A stretch of 64,000 nt of DNA from Natronococcus sp. AD-5 (GTDB taxonomy: Archaea > Halobacteriota > Halobacteria > Halobacteriales > Natrialbaceae). A program made the position numbers and the translations under genes. The notes under the pieces were generated by a model. That model saw nothing but the letters and a program-made list of their open reading frames with translations. It did no database searches and was not told the DNA's origin. Location of the stretch: contig NZ_CP132294.1 of the NCBI RefSeq assembly GCF_030734285.1, positions 744,001 to 808,000 on the forward strand, read 5' to 3'. Of this stretch, positions 1 to 9,317 are shown in pieces. The stretch's first letter is position 1. Every line of letters begins with the position of its first letter.

Positions 1-593
1 AGGAACGCCTGCTCCATCGCCTCGCGCTCACCGGGGTAGCGCTCGCCGCAGCGATCGACGAACGTCCGCATCCAGTCGACGGCCTCGCGGAACTCCTCGC
101 TGGTGTACTTCTCGATGAACGGCGTGTAGCGGTGGTCCCCGTCGGCGAGGTCGGCCATGTACTCGGCGATATCGAGGTATCCCTGTCCGCAGGGGTAGAT
201 CGCGGCGGCGATCGCCGCGAGAGATCCCTCGTGGGCCGTCCGCACGAGGAAGTTCGTGTACGCGACGCAGGTCGGCGCCTTCTCGACGGTCTCGAGTTCC
301 GCCGGCGCGATGCCGTAGTCGGCGGCGAACTCCCGGTGGAGATCCATCTCGAAGTCGAGGATCTCGTGGGCGACGCCGAAGAGGTGCGTCATCGTCTCCT
401 CGTCGCGGGCTTTCGACCCCGCGATCGCGAACACGCGGGCGTAGTCCAGAAGGTACCGGTAGTCCTGGCGGACCCAGTGGAGAAACGCCGCCTCTTCGAG
501 CGTCCCCGCAGCGAGTTCGCGGACGAACGGGTGGTTTTTCTGTGCGTCCCAGATCGGTTCTCCTCCCTCGAGAAGGCGGTCGCTGAATGCCAT
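1..593 (-). CDS. tenA: TenA family protein (thiaminase II / aminopyrimidine aminohydrolase), 3' end off window
   Basis: TenA hydrolyses aminopyrimidine breakdown products of thiamine so that the pyrimidine can be salvaged. At least 197 residues are present and the reading frame runs off the left edge. The pattern fits the family closely: Asp44 in FLHWVRQDYRYLLDY, Cys135 in AIYPCGQGYLDIA and Tyr163, which match the residue numbers I remember for Bacillus subtilis TenA (D44, C135, Y163). The C-terminal glutamate lies outside the window. The start is the ATG at 593 and no earlier in-frame ATG is needed for homology. The catalytic cysteine suggests true salvage activity rather than a Cys-less TenA_E type; this is inferred from sequence alone. 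Confidence 0.88.
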   Translation of the reverse strand, partial: MAFSDRLLEGGEPIWDAQKNHPFVRELAAGTLEEAAFLHWVRQDYRYLLDYARVFAIAGSKARDEETMTHLFGVAHEILDFEMDLHREFAADYGIAPAELETVEKAPTCVAYTNFLVRTAHEGSLAAIAAAIYPCGQGYLDIAEYMADLADGDHRYTPFIEKYTSEEFREAVDWMRTFVDRCGERYPGEREAMEQAF

Positions 594-669
594 CGATCGG
601 GGGTATCAGGCGGTGGTACAACTATGTTGTGGGTCGTATCGGCCGAGAGACAACCGGCGACGACTCGAG

Positions 670-1209
670 TCAGGAGAACCGCGCGGCGATGTCGGCCTCG
701 GTGATGATGCCGACGGTCTCGCCCGCTTCGGTGATCATCACGGCCTTGTAGTGCTCGAGCAGGTTGCTGATCTCGTCCAGCGTGGCGTCTTTCGATACCG
801 TCGGGAAGCTCTCGCTCATGTGCTCTTCGATCGGTTCGTCGCGCGCCTCGGAGTCGAGGTGGACGAGGTCGCTCTGACTGATCGATCCGACGGGGATGCC
901 GTTCTGGATGACCGCGAGCTGCGAGTAGGCTTCCGCTTCCATCTTGCGGGCGGCCTCGCTGACGGGGTCGTCCGGCGCGACGCTCACGACCGCTTCGTTC
1001 ATGAGGTTCGCCGCGCGGACGACGTCGCTTTCGGCCTTCTCGAGCGCGTTGACGATCCGCCGCAGGGTCGAGAGGCGCGGATCGACGTCGCCGCCCTCGA
1101 TCCGGGCGATCAGCGGCTGGGAGACCTCGGCCTTGTCGGCGAGCTCGCTCTGGGTCAGCCCGAGTTCGGTACGGCGCTGGCGGAGATCCGCTGGCGTCGG
1201 GAGTTCCAT
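670..1209 (-). CDS. XRE-type HTH regulator with two CBS domains
   Basis: A 179-residue protein with an N-terminal helix-turn-helix (about residues 4-55, RTELGLTQSELADKAEVSQ) followed by two CBS motifs (about 65-120 and 125-179, the second ending in GIITEADIAARFS). CBS pairs usually bind adenosyl nucleotides, so this is likely a nucleotide-sensing transcription factor; its targets are unknown. The start at 1209 is preferred over a TTG three codons upstream because a TATA-like box sits about 25 nt before it, giving a leaderless mRNA. It stands alone between tenA and the UPF0212 gene, all on the minus strand. Confidence 0.85.
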   Translation of the reverse strand: MELPTPADLRQRRTELGLTQSELADKAEVSQPLIARIEGGDVDPRLSTLRRIVNALEKAESDVVRAANLMNEAVVSVAPDDPVSEAARKMEAEAYSQLAVIQNGIPVGSISQSDLVHLDSEARDEPIEEHMSESFPTVSKDATLDEISNLLEHYKAVMITEAGETVGIITEADIAARFS

Positions 1210-1229
1210 ACGGACCAATAACTGCGGGT

Positions 1230-1237
1230 TATAGAAA
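1230..1237 (-). promoter_or_regulatory. TATA-like box of the XRE-CBS gene
   Basis: On the minus strand this reads TTTCTATA and is centred about 25 nt before the ATG at 1209, the usual spacing for a leaderless haloarchaeal transcript. It decides the start codon. Confidence 0.5.
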
Positions 1238-1271
1238 GGTGTTTGGGTGCCGTCGAATCCGGCGGCGGCGG

Positions 1272-1625
1272 TTACTCGTCGTCCGGCGTCTCGACGATTT
1301 CGACGACGGAAAGCGGGACGTCGCGCAGCGCGCCGCCGACCTCGCTCTTCGCGATCCGAGAGGCGTGTTCTTCGCCGTCGGCGTTGAACACCTCCATCTC
1401 GAGCGCCAGCCCGACGAGCGCGGTGTCGGCGGCGACGAAGGCGGAATCGAACGGTTCGCCGCAGGCCGGACAGCCCGTTGCGCCGACCTCGACTTCCACG
1501 TAGTCCATGTTCTCGCTATTGAGTCGTTTGCCGGCCTCGCTGACGGCGACGCCGATCGCGTCGTCGATCTCCTCGACGTCACGAACCAACCATGCTGCTT
1601 CCATCGCGACGAGATAGTTGCCCAT
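1272..1625 (-). CDS. UPF0212 / DUF555 family protein
   Basis: A 117-residue protein of the conserved archaeal UPF0212 family, function unknown. It begins MGNYLVAMEAAWLVRDVEE and carries a CxxC pair (Cys52, Cys55 in GCPACGEPF) that may bind zinc or act in redox. Its C-terminal LSVVEIVETPDDE fits family members as I remember them. The ATG at 1625 is chosen because homologs start here; the frame stays open upstream, but that stretch is not protein-like. The 298 nt between this gene and the next plus-strand gene hold both promoters and no gene that I can support. Confidence 0.85.
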   Translation of the reverse strand: MGNYLVAMEAAWLVRDVEEIDDAIGVAVSEAGKRLNSENMDYVEVEVGATGCPACGEPFDSAFVAADTALVGLALEMEVFNADGEEHASRIAKSEVGGALRDVPLSVVEIVETPDDE

Positions 1626-1923
1626 ACGTGGTGGTCGTTCCGGGGGGTTTCCTGCTTTGCGGTTCCGGTCGCCGCGCGTGACCGTCGACCGGGACGCGGC
1701 GCGCACGCGAACCCGATGATGCGCATAAGTTACGAGAATCGGGCACGTCGATTCGAGTGGGGATAGTCGGATCTCGGCTCGAACTCGCACTGAGTTGTTG
1801 CTTCCACAAGCCAGGTTGAACCGCAAGCGGGCGTCGACCCAAATCTTGATGTACGATAATTATGAATGCCGCGTTTCAAGAAGACATATATACGACCTCG
1901 GTCTGACCATCGGGTGAACGTCG

Positions 1924-2097
1924 ATGAAATCCCGCGTGTACCGCGCGATGCTGCTCGCACTGTACCAGTTCTGTATTGTGGTCGGCATCATCGCGATGCC
2001 CGTCGCAATGGCCACCCGCCGGATCGGGTTCACCCTCCCCCTCCACCGACTGATCGAGAACGTCGGCGAGGCCTACGAAGCCGCACAGCCGGACTGA
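1924..2097 (+). CDS. small conserved haloarchaeal membrane protein
   Basis: A 57-residue protein with one hydrophobic segment (about residues 8-30, ALYQFCIVVGIIAMPVAMA) followed by a short basic and amphipathic tail. No function is recognised. A TATA-like run CATATATAC lies about 35 nt before the ATG. High-GC codon use and a clean stop support a real gene despite its size. It sits directly upstream of psmB in the same direction, but psmB has its own promoter. Confidence 0.6.
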   Translation: MKSRVYRAMLLALYQFCIVVGIIAMPVAMATRRIGFTLPLHRLIENVGEAYEAAQPD

Positions 2098-2244
2098 ACT
2101 GACGATCGTCCCTCGTTTCGTCGCAAACCGGTGAGCCGCCGGTATCGTCGTCCGCCGTCGTGACGAGCGAGAGCGAACGCGGTCCCGCTCTCGAGCGGCG
2201 TCCCCGGCCGGCGAAAGCGGAAACGACGGTTGTGACCGCCGGTG

Positions 2245-2252
2245 TTTTATAT
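2245..2252 (+). promoter_or_regulatory. TATA box of psmB
   Basis: TTTTATAT is centred about 28 nt before the ATG at 2277, predicting a leaderless psmB mRNA and fixing the start codon. Confidence 0.6.
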
Positions 2253-2276
2253 GGTCCCGGTCGTAAGCTTCGGGCA

Positions 2277-3008
2277 ATGCGTACGCCTACTCACGACTCG
2301 GACTTCTCCAGGACGAGCAGCCAACTGTCGGCCGACATGAACCCGTACGAGCCGGAAGTCGGGTCGCTGCCGCAGAACGATCTCTCGCGTGCCGACCTCG
2401 ACAACGTCAACAAGACCGGCACGACGACGATCGGCATCACGACCGCCGACGGCGTCGTCATCGCGACGGACATGCGCGCCAGCCTCGGCGGCCGGTTCGT
2501 CTCGAACAAGAACGTCCAGAAGGTCGAACAGATCCACCCGACCGGCGCGCTGACGATGGTCGGCAGCGTCGGCGGCGCCCAGTCGTTCATCTCGAGCCTT
2601 CGCGCGGAGGTCAACCTCTACGAGGCCCGCCGCGGCGAGGCGATGAGCATCGACGCGCTGGCGACGCTGGCCGGGAACTTCGCTCGCGGCGGCCCGTTCT
2701 TCGCCATCCACCCGATCCTCGGGGGCGTCGACGAGGAGGGGAGTCACGTCTACAGCATCGACCCCGCCGGCGGCGTCATGGAGGACGACTACACCGTCAC
2801 CGGCTCCGGGATGCAACTGGCCTACGGACACTTAGAGCAGTCCTACGAAGAGGACATGTCCAACGAGGAGGCGAAGACGGTCGCCGCCCGCGGCATCAAG
2901 TCCGCCGCCGAGCGCGACACCGGCTCCGGTAACGGCGTCTTCCTCTGTGAGATCACCGACGAGGGCGTCGACATCCACGGCCACACCGACTTCGACGAAG
3001 TCATCTAA
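2277..3008 (+). CDS. psmB: 20S proteasome beta subunit
   Basis: The catalytic subunit of the archaeal 20S proteasome, 243 residues. It has a propeptide of about 48 residues, removed autocatalytically after Gly48 to expose Thr49 (NKTGTTTIGITTADGV). The catalytic Asp and Lys lie in VVIATDMRASLGGRFVSNKNVQK, split here as ATDMRAS and SNKNVQK, followed by the GSVGGAQ loop. The C-terminus is acidic (TDFDEVI). The matching alpha subunit gene is about 34 kb away, so the two are not an operon. The start is set by the TATA box about 28 nt upstream. Confidence 0.96.
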   Translation: MRTPTHDSDFSRTSSQLSADMNPYEPEVGSLPQNDLSRADLDNVNKTGTTTIGITTADGVVIATDMRASLGGRFVSNKNVQKVEQIHPTGALTMVGSVGGAQSFISSLRAEVNLYEARRGEAMSIDALATLAGNFARGGPFFAIHPILGGVDEEGSHVYSIDPAGGVMEDDYTVTGSGMQLAYGHLEQSYEEDMSNEEAKTVAARGIKSAAERDTGSGNGVFLCEITDEGVDIHGHTDFDEVI

Positions 3009-3163
3009 GGCGGCCGTCCGATCCCGTTTCTCCGCCGCCCGCTTTTCGTGCGCGAGCACCGCGGCCGGCCGCGTACGCAGCCGACGCTACCAGCAGGACG
3101 TCGCAGCGCGGTCGTCCTCGAGGTAGGATAACAATTATACCGGACGTTGTTGGGTGGTATCAT

Positions 3164-4834
3164 ATGGCGACAGGGTACAACCTCGAGGACTACGAGACGG
3201 TCCGCGAATCGTTCAGCTGGGAGAACATTTACGCCGAAGCCGACTGGGACGCGCCGGAGTCGATAAATATCGCACACGAGGTGTGCGATCGCCACGTCGC
3301 GGACGGCGATCGCATCGCGCTCCGCCAGGTCGGAGTCGACGGCGAGTCGCGGACGCTGACGTTCGAGGAACTGACCGAGCGATCGAACCGGTTCGCGAAC
3401 GTTCTGGGCGATCTCGGCGTCGAGCGGGGCGAGCGCGTGTTCACGTACATGCCCCGAATTCCGGAGCACTACGTCGCGCTGGTGGGGACGCTCAAGCACG
3501 GCGCGGTCTTCGGCGGCATCAACGAGCGGTTCGGTCCCGACGGCATCTCCTACCGACTCGCGGACTGCGACGCGTCGGTGCTCGTCACGACGAGCGACAA
3601 CCGCGAGACCGTCGCCGAGGCGCTTTCGGACGCGCCGTCGGTCGAGCGCGTCCTCGTCGTCGATCGCGGCGACGGCGTCGAGTCGGACGAGGTCGACCTC
3701 GAGACCGCGCTCGAGGACGCCTCGCCGACCTACGACACCGTCCGAACGAACGGCGAGGACGACGCGCTGTTGTACTACACGAGCGGAACCACCGGCCCGG
3801 CGAAGGGCGTCCTTCACAAGCACCGCTGGGTTACCGGCGTCGCGGCGACGCAGCACTTCGCAACCGACCTGAGGGAGGACGACCTCTACTGGTCGACGGG
3901 CGACCTCGGCTGGCTCACCGGCCCGATCAACACGCTCGGGGCGTGGTTCTGGGGTACGTCGCTGTTCACCTACGAAGGAGAGTTCGACCCGGAGACGTGG
4001 GCCGAGTTGCTCGACGAGTACCCGATCTCGGTGCTGTTCAGCGTGCCGACGGCCTACCGGATGCTCCGTGAGAACGAGGGCCTGCTCGAGGGGGTCGACC
4101 TCGACCTCCGCCACGCCCTCTCGATCGGCGAACCGCTCTCCGCGGGCGTCGTCGAGTGGGGCGAAGAGACGCTCGGCGTGACGATCCACGACACCTACGG
4201 CCAGACCGAGACGGGGAACATGATCATCAACAACTACCCGTCGATGGAGGTGCGACCCGGGAGCATGGGGAAACCGCTTCCCGGGATCACCGCGGAGATC
4301 GTCGATCCGGAGACCGGCGAACCGCTCGAGCCGGGCGAGACCGGCGAGATCGCCCAGCGCGGCGACTACCCCTGTTTCTTCGCCGAGTACTGGGAGAAAC
4401 CCGAGAAAACCGACGGCTGTTTCGTCAACGACTGGTACCTCTCCGGCGACCTCGCCCACAAGGACGAGGACGGCTACTTCTGGTTCGAGGGGCGGGCCGA
4501 CGACGTCATCATCTCCTCGGGTTACCGGATCGGCCCCTTCGAGGTCGAGAGCTCCCTCGGCGAGCACCCGGCCGTCGCGGAGGCGGCGGTCGTCCCGAAG
4601 CCGGATCGCCAGCGCGGGACCATCGTCAAAGCCTACGTCGTCCCGAGCGAGGCGGCCGAGCCCTCGGCGGACCTCGCGGAGGACATCAAGAACCACGTCC
4701 GCGAGGAGCTGTCCGCGCACGAGTATCCCCGCGAGATCGAGTTCCGCGAGGAGCTTCCGAAGACGGTGACCGGCAAGATCCGGCGCACCGAGTTGCAGGA
4801 CGACGCCGCCGAGGAAGCGAGCGAAGCGGCGTGA
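3164..4834 (+). CDS. acyl-CoA synthetase (AMP-forming, acetyl/medium-chain type)
   Basis: A 556-residue member of the ANL adenylating family, activating a carboxylic acid to its CoA ester. ATP-binding motif YYTSGTTGPAKGVLHKH is near residue 204, the DTYGQTETG adenine-binding motif near 342, the hinge YLSGDLAHKDEDGYFWFEGR near 425, and the adenylation Lys in PKTVTGKIRR near 537. Overall pattern (WSTGDLGWLTGP, GMGKPLPG-like GSMGKPLPG) is closest to medium-chain acyl-CoA or acetate ligases; the substrate cannot be told by eye. A TATA-like AATTATAC lies about 28 nt before the ATG. The gene converges on the Gfo/Idh gene. Confidence 0.9.
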   Translation: MATGYNLEDYETVRESFSWENIYAEADWDAPESINIAHEVCDRHVADGDRIALRQVGVDGESRTLTFEELTERSNRFANVLGDLGVERGERVFTYMPRIPEHYVALVGTLKHGAVFGGINERFGPDGISYRLADCDASVLVTTSDNRETVAEALSDAPSVERVLVVDRGDGVESDEVDLETALEDASPTYDTVRTNGEDDALLYYTSGTTGPAKGVLHKHRWVTGVAATQHFATDLREDDLYWSTGDLGWLTGPINTLGAWFWGTSLFTYEGEFDPETWAELLDEYPISVLFSVPTAYRMLRENEGLLEGVDLDLRHALSIGEPLSAGVVEWGEETLGVTIHDTYGQTETGNMIINNYPSMEVRPGSMGKPLPGITAEIVDPETGEPLEPGETGEIAQRGDYPCFFAEYWEKPEKTDGCFVNDWYLSGDLAHKDEDGYFWFEGRADDVIISSGYRIGPFEVESSLGEHPAVAEAAVVPKPDRQRGTIVKAYVVPSEAAEPSADLAEDIKNHVREELSAHEYPREIEFREELPKTVTGKIRRTELQDDAAEEASEAA

Positions 4835-4882
4835 GTGCGTGAGAACAGCGGTCGCCGAGTCGCGTCGACCCGTGAGTGCGAT

Positions 4883-6079
4883 TCAGTCGATCTGCTGCGA
4901 GGCCTCGAGTTCGGCCGGCTCGGCCGACTCAGCAGATCCGGCCGGCTCGGCCGACTCAGCCGACTCAGCAGATCCAGCCGGCTCGGTTCGTTCGCGCTCG
5001 GGCGTCTCGATCCGCTGTGCGCGGCCCGTCTCGCTCGAGCGATAGATGGCGTCGATCACGCGCTGGACGGTCAGCGCCTCCTCGACGGTGTTCGTCTGGG
5101 GTTCGATACCCGCGGCGACGGTCTCGAGGAACGTCGCGTCCTGCTCCTTGTGGCCGGTCAGCGAGGAGTCGCCGGTCATGTTGACGTCGGCGTAGTGATC
5201 GCAGCCGGCGGTTCCGGCCTCGAGGATGTCCATGTCGGTGGAACCGATGTCGAACTGCGCGCCCGCGTCGGTGCCGCGCACGCGGAAGTCCATGCTCGGT
5301 TCGCGGTTCGTCGCCCAGGCGGCCTCGAGCGAGATCGTTTTGCCGCCTTCACACCGGATGAACGCGCTGACGGAGTCGTCGACCTCGTAGGTTTCGGCCG
5401 ACGCGTCCCAGGCGTCGCCGAAGCCGTCGGGGTCGGCGTACTCGTCGTTCCTGCCGAAGGTCGATCTGGCGATGCCGCTGACCTCGACGATCTCCGGGAA
5501 GTCCATCGCGTACAGCGCGAGGTCGAGCGCGTGGACGCCGATGTCGAGCAAGGAACCGCCCCCGGCGAGATCGGGATCGGTGAACCACGAGCCGGGACCC
5601 GGAACCCCGCGTCGGCGAACGTAGTTCGCCTCGACGTGGGTCAGGTCGCCGAACCGACTGCGCTCGTCTTGTTGGTCGAACATCGCCATCGACGCGGCGT
5701 GGCGGTTGTGGAAGCCGACCATGCAGATCCCGGCGGCTTCGGCCGCCGCGTCGGCGATCCGTTCCGCGCTCTCGAGCGTGTGCGCGAGCGGTTTCTCGAC
5801 GAGGACGTGACAGCCGGCCTCGAGCGCGTCGATGGTGATCGGTTCGTGAAACCGGTTCGGCGTGGTCACGATGACGGCGTCGACGTCGTCGTCGACGACG
5901 AGTCCCTCGTGGGTTTCGTAGGTTTTCGCCCCGAATTCGGCGGCGAACTGCTGTCGCTGGTTCTCGACGAGGTCCGCTCCGGCGACGACGTCCGCACCGA
6001 ACTCTTCGACGTTTCGCGCGTGGAGGTGGCCCATCCCGCCGAGACCGACGATTCCCACACCGATTCCGGCTCCGATCAC
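4883..6079 (-). CDS. Gfo/Idh/MocA family oxidoreductase
   Basis: A 398-residue NAD(P)-dependent sugar or inositol dehydrogenase. The Rossmann motif GIVGLGGMGHLHARN is near residue 9, EKPLAHT (the family EKP motif) near 90, and the substrate-domain GGGSLLDIGVHALDL near 185 carries the usual D-x3-H. The start is a GTG at 6079; a second in-frame GTG seven codons later is possible. The last 25 or so residues are a low-complexity tail built from EPAGSAES/AEPAGSAESAEPA units, beyond the normal end of the family. It is divergent from a ThuA gene, a common pairing in carbohydrate use. Confidence 0.9.
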   Translation of the reverse strand: MIGAGIGVGIVGLGGMGHLHARNVEEFGADVVAGADLVENQRQQFAAEFGAKTYETHEGLVVDDDVDAVIVTTPNRFHEPITIDALEAGCHVLVEKPLAHTLESAERIADAAAEAAGICMVGFHNRHAASMAMFDQQDERSRFGDLTHVEANYVRRRGVPGPGSWFTDPDLAGGGSLLDIGVHALDLALYAMDFPEIVEVSGIARSTFGRNDEYADPDGFGDAWDASAETYEVDDSVSAFIRCEGGKTISLEAAWATNREPSMDFRVRGTDAGAQFDIGSTDMDILEAGTAGCDHYADVNMTGDSSLTGHKEQDATFLETVAAGIEPQTNTVEEALTVQRVIDAIYRSSETGRAQRIETPERERTEPAGSAESAESAEPAGSAESAEPAELEASQQID

Positions 6080-6399
6080 GGAGAAACCCCCCGTTTCTCA
6101 CCCATCCTGCCAGTTGCCACGTGAAAAATGCCGCATTTCGACGTCGTTTGTGTGCGATCCCGATTCATATGAGAACGCGGGCAGCGATCGAAATAAGCGT
6201 TGTGTCCCACGAATCTGTACAACACTGGATCATATAATACGAGTTACAGTATTCCCGGGTGCGACAACCCGGTTATACGACGAGTAGCGTAGTATTACCC
6301 GGATCGAGCCGATAGCATTCGGATAAATTGGTGGTTTCGTTGACGGATCGCGGCGGCTGATCGGACCAGCTAAGGGCGTCGGGACGGGATCACCCGGCG
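6080..6399. other. intergenic control region between Gfo/Idh and thuA
   Basis: A 320-nt AT-rich divergent spacer without a gene. It holds an inverted repeat CCGGGT-N6-ACCCGG (6255-6272), a partial repeat ATTACCCGGAT (about 6295-6304) and TATA-like runs (CATATAATACG near 6233, GGATAAATTG at 6321). The palindrome is a plausible operator for a sugar regulator serving both genes; this is inference from position only. Confidence 0.4.
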
Positions 6400-7095
6400 A
6401 TGGTCGCAGTCACGATCTGGAACGAGTTCCGACACGAGCAGGAAGACGATGACGCCGCTGCGGTCTACCCCGACGGGATCCACGCGACGATCGCCGACGC
6501 CCTCGAGGACGACCACGAGGTGCGAACGGCGACGCTCGACGAACCCGAACACGGACTCACCGAGGCGGTCCTCGACGAGACGGACGTCTTGCTCTGGTGG
6601 GGTCACATCGCCCACGACGAGGTCGCGGACGAGGTCGTCGACCGCGTCCAGGAGCGCGTGCTCGAGGGGATGGGGCTGCTCGTCTTGCACTCCGGGCACT
6701 TCTCGAAAGTTTTCAAGCGACTCATGGGAACGACGTGCAACCTCCAGTGGCGCGAGGACGGCGCGAGGGAGCGACTGTGGGTCGTCGACCCCGGCCACCC
6801 GATCGCCGACGGGCTCGGCGAGTCGATCGAACTCCCGGAGACGGAGATGTACGGCGAGCCGTTCGACGTCCCCGAGCCCGACCGGCTGGTATTCACGAGC
6901 TGGTTCGAGGGCGGCGAAGTGTTCCGCAGCGGCTGCTGTTACCGCCGCGGGAACGGACGGATCTTCTACTTCCGGCCGGGCCACGAGACGTACCCGATCT
7001 ACGAGAACGAGGAGGTTCGGCGGGTGCTTCGAAACGCCGTCGACTGGGCGAGTCCGACCGACGGCTCTCCGCGAACGTTCGGCGAGCGGGCGTAA
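6400..7095 (+). CDS. ThuA-like domain protein (trehalose utilization family)
   Basis: A 231-residue protein of the ThuA family, which has a class I glutamine amidotransferase-like fold. Visible family features are [10 protein letters not shown] at the start, [14 protein letters not shown] near residue 52, [13 protein letters not shown] near 90 and a C-terminal [20 protein letters not shown]. ThuA proteins have been linked to disaccharide keto-derivative metabolism, so with the divergent Gfo/Idh dehydrogenase this probably forms a small sugar-modification module. The substrate is unknown. Confidence 0.85.
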   Translation: MVAVTIWNEFRHEQEDDDAAAVYPDGIHATIADALEDDHEVRTATLDEPEHGLTEAVLDETDVLLWWGHIAHDEVADEVVDRVQERVLEGMGLLVLHSGHFSKVFKRLMGTTCNLQWREDGARERLWVVDPGHPIADGLGESIELPETEMYGEPFDVPEPDRLVFTSWFEGGEVFRSGCCYRRGNGRIFYFRPGHETYPIYENEEVRRVLRNAVDWASPTDGSPRTFGERA

Positions 7096-7110
7096 GGACG
7101 GGCGCGCGGT

Positions 7111-8397
7111 TCACCCGCTTCGCTGCGTGTCGACCAGTTCGACGGTGACCTCGAGATCGACGCCGGTCGCAGTTTCCAGCCGTTCGCGAACCGCGTCGGC
7201 GAAATCGGGCGGTTCCGTCTCTCCAGGCGGCCGTTCGACGAGTACGACCACCGACGGCCGGGTATCGGTGTACACGTCGACGAGGTCGTACTCGACGCCG
7301 GTCTCCCGGAACTGCAGGTCAGCGAGGGCCGGATCGTCGCTCATCGCCTCGAGTTCGGTTTGGATGTCGTGCTCGACGGTCGCGGTCTGGTAGGTGCCGT
7401 AAGTGACGCCGCCGAGGACCACCGAGAGCACCGCGATCGCGACGAGGAGTACGACGACTCGCGAACGCAGTCGGCCGTAGACGCGGTCGATCCGATCCGT
7501 ACGATGGGGACGGTACCCCGAGACCCACAGCAGGATCAGCGCGGTCACGTTGATCGAGAGCAGGTTGACGAGAACGAGCGTGCCGGCGGTGAGGACGACC
7601 GTCGGGTGGCCCCAGGCGATGCCGAGGCCGACGGTCGCGGCGGGCGGGACGAGCGCGACCGCGATCGCGACGCCGACGAGCACCGACCCGACGTTTCGGA
7701 TGAGGCTGACCGCCCCGGCCACTCCGGATCCGAGGGCGAGAAACAGCGCGAGCAGGTTCGGAGTGATCCGTTCGTCGATCTGGGGAACCGTCGTGATATC
7801 GAACCCGGGCGGGAGCAACACCGTGCCCCGCAGCAGCGAGCCGATCGCGGCGGCCGTCAGGACCGCGAGCGCGAGGCCGGTTATCTGGAGGACGACGCCG
7901 CGGGTCGCGAGCTCCTCGTCGTCGACCACGACGCCGACGCTCGCCGCGAGCGCCGGTCCCATGAGCGGCGCGACGACCATCGCACCGATAATCGTCGCCG
8001 CGGAGTCGAGCAACAGCCCGGCCGTCGCGATGACGGTGCTCACCGCGAGCAGGACGAAGTACGTCGATGCGGCGGGCGCGAGGTCTTCCGCCCGCGACTG
8101 CAGCTCCTCCCGCGAGATTCTGGTCCCCTCGAACTCGCCGGACAGGCCGGCGGTCCTGTTCGAAACGATCGTCTCAGCGGCCGTGACGACGGTGTAAGAG
8201 TCCGGGTCCAGGCCGGCGGTGCGGAGCTCCGCGAGCAGCGGTTCGACGGCCGCCGGCGGAACGGGGATCGAGACGAGCGCTTCGAACTCTCCGCGGCTCG
8301 TCTCCTCGGAGACCGCGTAATCGACCCCCGTCGCGTCCGCCGTCTCGAGGACGAGCTCCAGATCGCCGCGCGGAACGAACACCTGTACGAGACGCAT
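7111..8397 (-). CDS. DUF389 / TIGR00341 family membrane protein
   Basis: A 428-residue integral membrane protein. Residues 1-75 form a soluble ferredoxin-like region (MRLVQVFVPRGDLELVLE), followed by about six hydrophobic segments with the DUF389 signature DSAATIIGAMVVAPLMGP near residue 140 and SLIRNVGSVLVGVAIAVALVPPAA near 230, split around VLVGV. The C-terminal 100 residues are soluble again. No transport or enzymatic role is established that I know of. The ATG at 8397 fits homologs; the frame stays open further upstream without protein-like sequence. Confidence 0.85.
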   Translation of the reverse strand: MRLVQVFVPRGDLELVLETADATGVDYAVSEETSRGEFEALVSIPVPPAAVEPLLAELRTAGLDPDSYTVVTAAETIVSNRTAGLSGEFEGTRISREELQSRAEDLAPAASTYFVLLAVSTVIATAGLLLDSAATIIGAMVVAPLMGPALAASVGVVVDDEELATRGVVLQITGLALAVLTAAAIGSLLRGTVLLPPGFDITTVPQIDERITPNLLALFLALGSGVAGAVSLIRNVGSVLVGVAIAVALVPPAATVGLGIAWGHPTVVLTAGTLVLVNLLSINVTALILLWVSGYRPHRTDRIDRVYGRLRSRVVVLLVAIAVLSVVLGGVTYGTYQTATVEHDIQTELEAMSDDPALADLQFRETGVEYDLVDVYTDTRPSVVVLVERPPGETEPPDFADAVRERLETATGVDLEVTVELVDTQRSG

Positions 8398-8465
8398 ACC
8401 CACACTACGCCGGTCTCCGCGATAGGCTGTCGCCACGCGGGCCCGACTGTCCGGCGATCGAACAG

Positions 8466-9317
8466 CTAGAACTCCTGGCGGCCCTCGTCGGTAACGACGC
8501 TCTCGAGCAGGGAAACGGGCGTGGCGTCGTAGGACGGGTTCTCGATCGTGAACCCTTCGGCCGGCTCGGACATGACTTCGCTTCCCGACCGGAACTCGTT
8601 CTCGAAGACGAAGCCGCTCCCGACGATCTTCGAGGCGGAACCGACGACGGTGACGGGGACGCCGAGCTGGTTCGCCGTCGACGCGATGGGGAGCGTGCCG
8701 ACGCGGTTGTACAGCGTCTCGTCGACGATGCAGTCCATGCCGATGACGACCCGATCGCACTCCTCGAGGTAGACCCCGTGCGCGCTGTCGGTGATCAGCG
8801 TCGCGTCGACGCCCTCGAGGTCGGCGAGCGACCGGGCGGTCTTGCGGCCGATGAAGCGCGGCCGGGCCTCGGTGATGTAGACGTCGAACTCCTTGCCCGC
8901 CTCGACGGCGCGCTCGAGGGCCTCGAGGACGGTCGAGGAGTAGTCGTGGGTCAGCAGCGTCGCGCCGTCCTCGAGGTGCTCGACGGCGTTTTCGGCGGCC
9001 AGATCTTTCCCCGACTCGACCCGGGAGACGACCGTGTCGATCCGCTCCTGGGTGAGTCGCTTGGCCTCGTCGACGCTGTCGACGTCGGCTTCGGTCACGT
9101 CGTCGACGACCTCCCGCACCGCGTTCTGGAGCGAGGCGTGCGAGGGGTTGGCCCGCCGGAGGACCGAGCCGTTCCGCTCGAGGGCGCGCTCGTACTCCTC
9201 GAGGGTGGCGAACTCGCGCTCGAGCAGTTCCTCGAGCGCGCGAGTCGCGTTCACGGCCACTACCGAGGAGCTGTGCGTCTGCATGTCCTTGATCTCCTCG
9301 ACCGTCTCATCGATCAT
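8466..9317 (-). CDS. eIF-2B alpha/beta/delta-related protein (possible ribose-1,5-bisphosphate isomerase relative)
   Basis: A 283-residue protein of the eIF2B/MtnA/R15P isomerase superfamily. Diagnostic segments include LLTHDYSSTVLEALERA near 140, VYITEARPRFIGRKTA near 165, GMDCIVDETLYNRVGTLPIA near 210 and the acidic NPSYDATP near the end. Archaeal members include translation-factor-like proteins and the AMP-pathway R15P isomerase; the shorter length (about 320 expected for the isomerase) leaves the choice open. The ATG at 9317 gives a good N-terminus MIDETVEEIKDM. Confidence 0.8.
   Translation of the reverse strand: MIDETVEEIKDMQTHSSSVVAVNATRALEELLEREFATLEEYERALERNGSVLRRANPSHASLQNAVREVVDDVTEADVDSVDEAKRLTQERIDTVVSRVESGKDLAAENAVEHLEDGATLLTHDYSSTVLEALERAVEAGKEFDVYITEARPRFIGRKTARSLADLEGVDATLITDSAHGVYLEECDRVVIGMDCIVDETLYNRVGTLPIASTANQLGVPVTVVGSASKIVGSGFVFENEFRSGSEVMSEPAEGFTIENPSYDATPVSLLESVVTDEGRQEF

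Noticed and set aside
3005-4720. 571-codon minus-strand frame opposite the acyl-CoA synthetase
   Set aside because: Antisense shadow; all adenylation motifs are on the plus strand.
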